A DNA stretch of 32,580 nucleotides from Polyrhizophydium stewartii. Its lineage: Eukaryota; Chytridiomycota; Chytridiomycetes; Rhizophydiales. Below, piece by piece: positions 28,357 to 32,580 of this stretch. The first letter of the stretch is position 1. Each line of letters starts with the position of its first letter. The notes beneath the pieces were generated by a model, which was not told where the DNA came from, ran no database searches, and was given only the letters and a program-made list of their open reading frames with translations. The stretch lies in assembly GCA_027604665.1 (NCBI GenBank), contig JADGIZ010000061.1, positions 1-32,580 of the forward strand, read 5' to 3'. The position numbers were made by a program, and so were the translations under genes.

Positions 28357-28551
28357 AGCGGCGGACGTGACGTAGGAGCCTTTACAAGGCTCCGGTCACT
28401 CCGCGACCGGCCCCCCATCGAAGATGGGGGGGCCGCCGGTGCTTCAAGCACCGGGCCTCAGAAGAGCTTCTGAGGCGACGTCGCACCTGCGAGGCCTTTA
28501 AGGCCCCCGGATCTCTTAAGAGATCCGGGTGGAGGCTAGTCGCGTCCGCGA
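28357..28551. repeat. GC-rich palindrome cluster
   Basis: Modules in order: GCGGCGGACGTGACGTA, GGAGCCTTTACAAGGCTCC, GGTCACTCCGCGACCGG, CCCCCCATCGAAGATGGGGG, CCGGTGCTTCAAGCACCGG, GCCTCAGAAGAGCTTCTGAG, GCGACGTCGC, GAGGCCTTTAAGGCC and CCGGATCTCTTAAGAGATCC. It has the same orientation as 1,086-1,204 with different inner modules. Confidence 0.85.
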
Positions 28552-28629
28552 TTTTATTTTACTTGAAAAGGGGTAGATATCTAATTATATAAGTCTATTA
28601 CTATAAAGAGGTTTAACTCATATACATGA

Positions 28630-28890
28630 ATGATTAGATCCTATAATTATCTAATAGTTTACCTTATTTGGCTTGGATTCTTTAACTATTTAGAATGGTT
28701 TAAAACCCAGAATAAGTACCCTTTGGGAAATATAAAGAATATCGTGATTCTATTATGCTGTATCCTTGTAGTTCCCTTCTCTAGTCTATACAGTGTACAT
28801 TCCTTAGTAATAAAACAATTATCTTTTTTAATACATAGAAAGGGAGAGGTGAACTGTTTGACGAATATCCCTAGTTTAGATAGTTATTAA
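28630..28890 (+). CDS. Hypothetical small hydrophobic frame, 86 codons
   Basis: ATG at 28,630, TAA at 28,888-28,890, no TAG inside. It encodes two hydrophobic segments, around residues 7-20 (LIVYLIWLGFFNY) and 38-55 (IVILLCCILVVPFSSLYS), separated by a charged stretch with WFKTQNKYPLG. It does not match atp8, nad4L, nad6 or another small mitochondrial protein that I know. AT-rich DNA readily gives such sequences by chance. The absence of a GC hairpin inside is weak support. Confidence 0.25.
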   Translation: MIRSYNYLIVYLIWLGFFNYLEWFKTQNKYPLGNIKNIVILLCCILVVPFSSLYSVHSLVIKQLSFLIHRKGEVNCLTNIPSLDSY

Positions 28891-29201
28891 AAGAGGGTAC
28901 CCTTACCAAAGAATATGATTAAAAGTTGTAAGAGACCTATACAAAGAGGTTAAGTATTCTATATTGCTGTAAAGAATAAACCCATATAATCCTCCAAAAG
29001 ATTGATTAAAGCCTACCTATATATTCTTATTTAATCCGTATTATTGATCTAGATTAGAAGCTGTTACTATAAATTCAAACACCTATAAACGGAGAGGTAA
29101 TTAACCAACTCAACTTAGGGGATAAACAATAGATGAATCTTCTTTGGTAAATATTACAAGATAGCCCGTCCTATATAAATTGAATGGTGTAGCAACTATC
29201 A

Positions 29202-29223
29202 TTGTGGAGGTGAAACCTCGATA
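29202..29223. repeat. TCGAGGTGG-family hairpin, short (unfilled) form
   Basis: The outer arms GTGGAGGT and ACCTCGAT are joined by only GAA. The other family members have 15-25 bp of extra, mostly palindromic sequence at this point. It is the best candidate for the unfilled state. Confidence 0.65.
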
Positions 29224-29400
29224 ATCAATCTCTTGTTCACCATAAATAGTCGTTGGTTGCTTAATCAATTAACAAATCTTAGATCTGTGCAAAGGTTAAT
29301 CTCCTCCATAACTTAGTCATCCAATAGCCCAACCTGAGGTTGGTTCATTCTCTTCATGCAATAACATCAGCTAATATTTTCTTAGCTTCTTCTGATAAGT

Positions 29401-29439
29401 AGGGCGCTTCCACGCGCCCGCCCCTTTAAGGGGCTTATT
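29401..29439. repeat. 39-bp repeat, copy 1
   Basis: It begins AGGGCGCTTCCACGCGCCC and ends CCCCTTTAAGGGGCTTATT: two adjacent hairpins. It is identical to 30,731-30,769. Confidence 0.85.
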
Positions 29440-29982
29440 CTATTTACCTCTAGTGCTTATTTTCCTAACTGTTGTTGATTACACATATCTATTAGAACAA
29501 ACGTAGTTTGTTTATTCTTCCTAATGTTTTCTCTTGATCCACGCGTAGCGACTGGATCGATTAGAATAAGGGCCATCGATCTAGAAGATCGACAGTTGAA
29601 CTTTTAAAAGATGAGATTGTTGAACTTCTCGGAGCGGCGGACGTGACGTCGCCTCATAAGAGCTTCTGAGGCGACTCAGTAACTGATGATTCAATTATTT
29701 ATGTATTTACTGAGTCGCGACGGTGGCCTCGACAATAATGTAATGAGGAATCACTAGCTATCCTGTATATCTCATCCTATAATCGGGTGATGCCTCAATT
29801 AGATGGTGTTCTCTAGTCTACCCTTACTAAGCCGAATAGGCTCCACATAGATGGGATAATTAACAATCATTTAAGTATAGATCGCGTCTGCCGCTCATCT
29901 GGAATCGATCAGGGGCTAAGCTAACCAGAGGGTGGATGTTCCTTATAAATAATCCGATTAATACATCTAACTATGTTAGGCT

Positions 29983-30076
29983 GTCAGCTATCCTCTGATT
30001 TAGTCCTTCGGATATACCCTCGAAGCCTCGTTAAACTCGTTTCTCGGGCTAAATCATCAGAGAGGACCTAGCTGAC
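29983..30076 (+). repeat. Fold-back element, copy 2
   Basis: 94 nt. Outer arms GTCAGCTA and TAGCTGAC pair. Inside them CCTCTGATTTAG pairs with CTAAATCATCAGAGAGG, with a bulge on the 3' arm. The interior has CCTTCGG...CGAAG pairing and the shared core AGCCTCGTTAAACTCGTT. Compared with copy 1 the outer arms have changed on both sides so that pairing is kept. Confidence 0.75.
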
Positions 30077-30106
30077 CTATTTATGAAGACACTTCTTGTA
30101 ATACCC

Positions 30107-30230
30107 CGGAGCGACGGGCCCCCTGTAGGGGGCGGGCCGGAGCGACCGGAGCCTTGTAAAGGCTCCTACGTCGCACCTACGGTGCTTAAGCACCGGACCC
30201 CTTAAGGGTCCATCAGGAGGCGACGTCGCG
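30107..30230. repeat. GC-rich palindrome cluster
   Basis: Modules include GGGCCCCCTGTAGGGGGC, GGAGCCTTGTAAAGGCTCC, CGGTGCTTAAGCACCG and GGACCCCTTAAGGGTCC, ending GGAGGCGACGTCGCG. A second set with broken symmetry follows at about 30,325-30,490. Confidence 0.8.
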
Positions 30231-30255
30231 ATTTAGATTTGCCCTATATTTGCGT

Positions 30256-30283
30256 TTAGGGCATTGCTGACGCTAGCCCGATC
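30256..30283. repeat. GGGCATTGC...GCTAGCCC hairpin, short form
   Basis: One base differs from 6,045-6,072. It lacks the ten-base insert of 8,281-8,318. Confidence 0.7.
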
Positions 30284-30983
30284 TAATCCCTGAATAAACC
30301 AGTAAATAAGAAAGCAACTTCGTTGCTCGGGGGGGCAATCCGCGCCGCTGCGTCCCGATTTTGTGGATTTGGCCGCTAGTCGCCTCTGAAGCATTCAATT
30401 GGGCCCTAGCCTGCGCGAGCTGCGCGGAAAGGGCCCTAACCGGCCCGGATCCTTCATATCAGGGTGGAGGCGACGTCACGGCCGCGGCTCCTAGCGCTTT
30501 TATTTGGAGATTAGCTGTCCCTATACTATGCAGCACCTCCTTTTATATACTATATAATGCCGCAGCGGAGCTGCTCCGAGATGACCAAGAAAAAGGGGGT
30601 AGAACAACTGAAAGTTCTGGAATTAGATCCTGCATAATAGAACCAACCTAGCCGCTTGGCGGCGTTTCACGTGGTTGGTGAATAGAGCGGCCCGATTTCT
30701 CAAACCCTTAATATTGTATTCACACCTTTTAGGGCGCTTCCACGCGCCCGCCCCTTTAAGGGGCTTATTGTATTAGCCCCCATCGAAGATGGGGTGTTCA
30801 AAGAATAGGGAAGATCTAAATAAGGACCATCTAAGAATAAGGAGTAAAAGACTAGACAGAAACAAACCGGAGCGACGTAGCCCGTAGGGCGGTCGCTCCG
30901 CGACCGGCCTTCGCCTACGTCGCGTCCACTCGGAATAAGGGTAAGCGTAAAGAGATGAGTGTATTAATTAAAGAATAAACCAA
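30284..30983. other. Noncoding, GC-rich repeat material
   Basis: The 96-codon frame at 30,361-30,651 begins at TTG and is largely read-through of GC repeat modules, so it is not called as a gene. The rest is spacer with a CCCCATCGAAGATGGGG hairpin (about 30,779-30,795) and a CGGAGCGACGTAGCC... cluster (about 30,869-30,926). Confidence 0.5.
30731..30769. repeat. 39-bp repeat, copy 2
   Basis: Identical to 29,401-29,439, in the same orientation, 1,330 bp away. Confidence 0.85.
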
Positions 30984-31080
30984 GTCAGCTGACTCTTCTC
31001 AGATGATTAAGCCCTACGAACGAGTAGAACGAGGCTCGGAGGGGCACAGGTGAAGACGGCTAAATCATAGGAGAGCTGAC
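30984..31080 (-). repeat. Fold-back element, copy 3 (inverted)
   Basis: 97 nt in the opposite orientation to the other two. Outer arms GTCAGCT and AGCTGAC pair. Read on the minus strand it contains CCTATGATTTAGCC, the core GAGCCTCGTTCTACTCGTTC and GGGCTTAATCATCTGAG. The interior has a CTAC...GTAG stem not found in this form in the other copies. Confidence 0.7.
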
Positions 31081-32580
31081 GAGAGAATTGAGCAGACTGA
31101 CGAAGCACCGAGGGGGGTCTAATAATTTATCGATGTTTCACCCCATCTTCGATGGGGGGGGCTAATAATCCCTATATCTAATGGGTAAATAGGAGTGTGT
31201 ATCCCTTTTTAGAAGTACGACTCCCCACCTAATCTCTGGACCATTGATACACTAATATTAAACGAGTAATACGTCACCTCTAAATTAGCAATATATACAT
31301 CAGCAATAACAATCGACGAAGTCGATCAGAGTAAAAAAGAAGATGTAATGAAATAATTTCAAGGTGCCACGTAGAAATCCTATATTGGTTCAAGACTGAT
31401 CAACCTTAACGTCAACATGTGTCATCAATTGTAGATTTATCGGGTTGATGAGCCAAATCTGTCGAGGCAGTTCTAATAAGATGTAGCCCTGGTAGTTGGT
31501 AAGTAATAAGTTCCATAAACCTAGAGGTAATACCCAGATACAAGCTCATTATTATGAGCTCGATACTCTATGGATGAGATAACATGAATAGTCACTAAAG
31601 AGGGCCAGAGGAATACTACCAAAGCAAATAAACACAAGGTAAGACTACATTAGTCCCCTTTTTGATCGGACCGGAGGTCCTTCGAATATGAATAGTACGT
31701 ATTCTACATGAGCTTATAGGGGGGGGGGGAGGCTCTACCTCAGATTGACCGCGTAGGCGGGCAACCCGATCTAAGATCGGTTTGTAATTGAAATACCATC
31801 ACTACAAGATTGTTTAGGAACCACTGATCTAAAGAGGTGCAGAACAAACTTAGTTTGTGAAATAGATCGACGAAGTCGATTAAGATAAGCCAATTTGAAA
31901 TGCGCAGCGGAGCTGCTCCAAAACTAATAATACAACCTATTCTTTAAAGGCATCTTCTATGCTCAGGCAATGCTTCGATCGCGGGGACCGGTCGCGGCGT
32001 CGCGTCAGCACGTTCAACCTCTAATTTGTGGTGATCAATTAATCCTTCAGCTTTTATTTAGGTTTGACTGACTCTTGGTAAGCTAGATTGTGTACGGGTC
32101 TAAAAGCCCAATGCATACGCATTTACCAAAAAGGAAACACCCTGACAGTTATTTATGGTAACCTATCAGAGGTCTTGTGTAATCTCACAACTTTCAGTTG
32201 TCCTGTTAGGGCTCCGCCCGATCAATAAACTATGATTATGTACCACCAGCTTTGCTGGTGGGCAATCCTTAGGCCGGAGCAGCTCCGCTGCGGTCGCTAG
32301 CGCGAGCTCCGCGTAGCTTGCTTAAGTGATAATGCCAATTGGTCAGACAATTTGGAGAAACTTTGAATGAGGTGTTGACCACTGAGTTTTGGGGCTGTCC
32401 GTTGTATGGCATCCTTCACGATTAGTTTTAAGCTGTATGAATAATTTGATACCTCTACACCATCATACTTCAAAGACCATATATAGATTTAGGGGTATTC
32501 AATTGCTTAAAATCATTATATAATAACAGGGATCTTTCCAATTTATCGAGTAGGTTTGGCTACCACTTGTATCTAGTCTG
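31081..32580. other. Noncoding end of the window
   Basis: No gene is recognised. There is an 11-G run at 31,719-31,729, CCCCATCTTCGATGGGG near 31,142, small TCGACGAAGTCGA hairpins near 31,313 and 31,867, and GC-rich pieces near 31,905, 31,980 and 32,271-32,320. A phrase AATAACAGGGATC near 32,522 recalls large-subunit rRNA, but the neighbouring conserved blocks are absent. Confidence 0.45.

Larger units (their letters stand above)
28891..29982. other. Noncoding stretch with hairpins
   Basis: No gene is recognised. It contains a short TCGAGGTGG-family hairpin (29,202-29,223), an AACCTGAGGTT hairpin near 29,331, one copy of a 39-bp repeat (29,401-29,439) and a GC cluster at about 29,631-29,730. 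That cluster is split: GAGGCGACTCAGTAAC and TTTACTGAGTCGCGAC flank an AT-rich loop. On the minus strand near 29,360-29,400 a phrase LSEEAKKILADVIA is readable, too short to identify. Confidence 0.4.

Noticed and set aside
1086..30230. CRISPR array
   Set aside because: The repeats are palindromic modules of varied spacing and nested order, without regular spacers or cas genes, and the genome is mitochondrial.
30361..30651. 96-codon frame on the plus strand
   Set aside because: It begins at TTG and is largely translated GC repeat modules.
32505..32580. Large-subunit rRNA domain V (AATAACAGGGATC, GTTTGGCTACC)
   Set aside because: Spacing and the neighbouring universally conserved bases do not fit, and no other domain V blocks are nearby.

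Overview
The window reads as mitochondrial DNA of a eukaryote, most likely a zoosporic (chytrid-type) fungus. The best evidence is on the minus strand at 24,059-25,177: a cox2 region with all copper-A ligands, interrupted by a group I intron, and followed 34 nt downstream by a 209-codon frame of unknown product (orf209). Both frames stay open only if TAG is read as an amino acid. They hold two and three in-frame TAGs, end in TAA and use no TGA. TAG = Leu is the mitochondrial code of Chytridiomycota (NCBI code 16), and the cox2 protein looks fungal. A green alga with TAG = Leu is a weaker alternative. The run of ten Ns shows the sequence is a draft scaffold.

Almost everything else is noncoding: AT-rich spacer full of GC-rich palindromes. 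Some palindromes stand alone. Others are strung into 100-280 bp clusters built from the same modules in similar order (near 1.1, 3.6/4.2, 7.2, 11.5, 12.5, 16.8, 18.3, 28.4 and 30.1 kb). Several families occur in shorter and longer versions, one hairpin nested inside another, which suggests that palindromes insert into palindromes.

Broken genes are scattered between them. There is an atp1 remnant (9.4-9.9 kb, minus), a nad1 remnant (18.8-19.0 kb, plus) and a cox1 exon remnant with a LAGLIDADG endonuclease remnant in its former intron (21.8-22.2 kb, minus). Small palindromes sit inside the nad1 and LAGLIDADG remnants. Two stretches (19.7-21.4 and 22.45-22.85 kb) have long frames that are open only with TAG as sense. 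They look protein-like but I could not identify them.

Large repeats are a perfect tandem duplication of 627 bp (3.26-4.51 kb), a near-perfect one of 420 bp (27.34-28.18 kb) and two identical 1,094-bp copies on either side of the N gap, probably an unmerged assembly overlap. Three copies of a 94-123 nt fold-back element (129-251, 29,983-30,076, 30,984-31,080) share a core, while their outer stems differ in sequence but still pair. This is the best candidate here for an undescribed structured element. I found no convincing tRNA or rRNA gene, CRISPR array or promoter.
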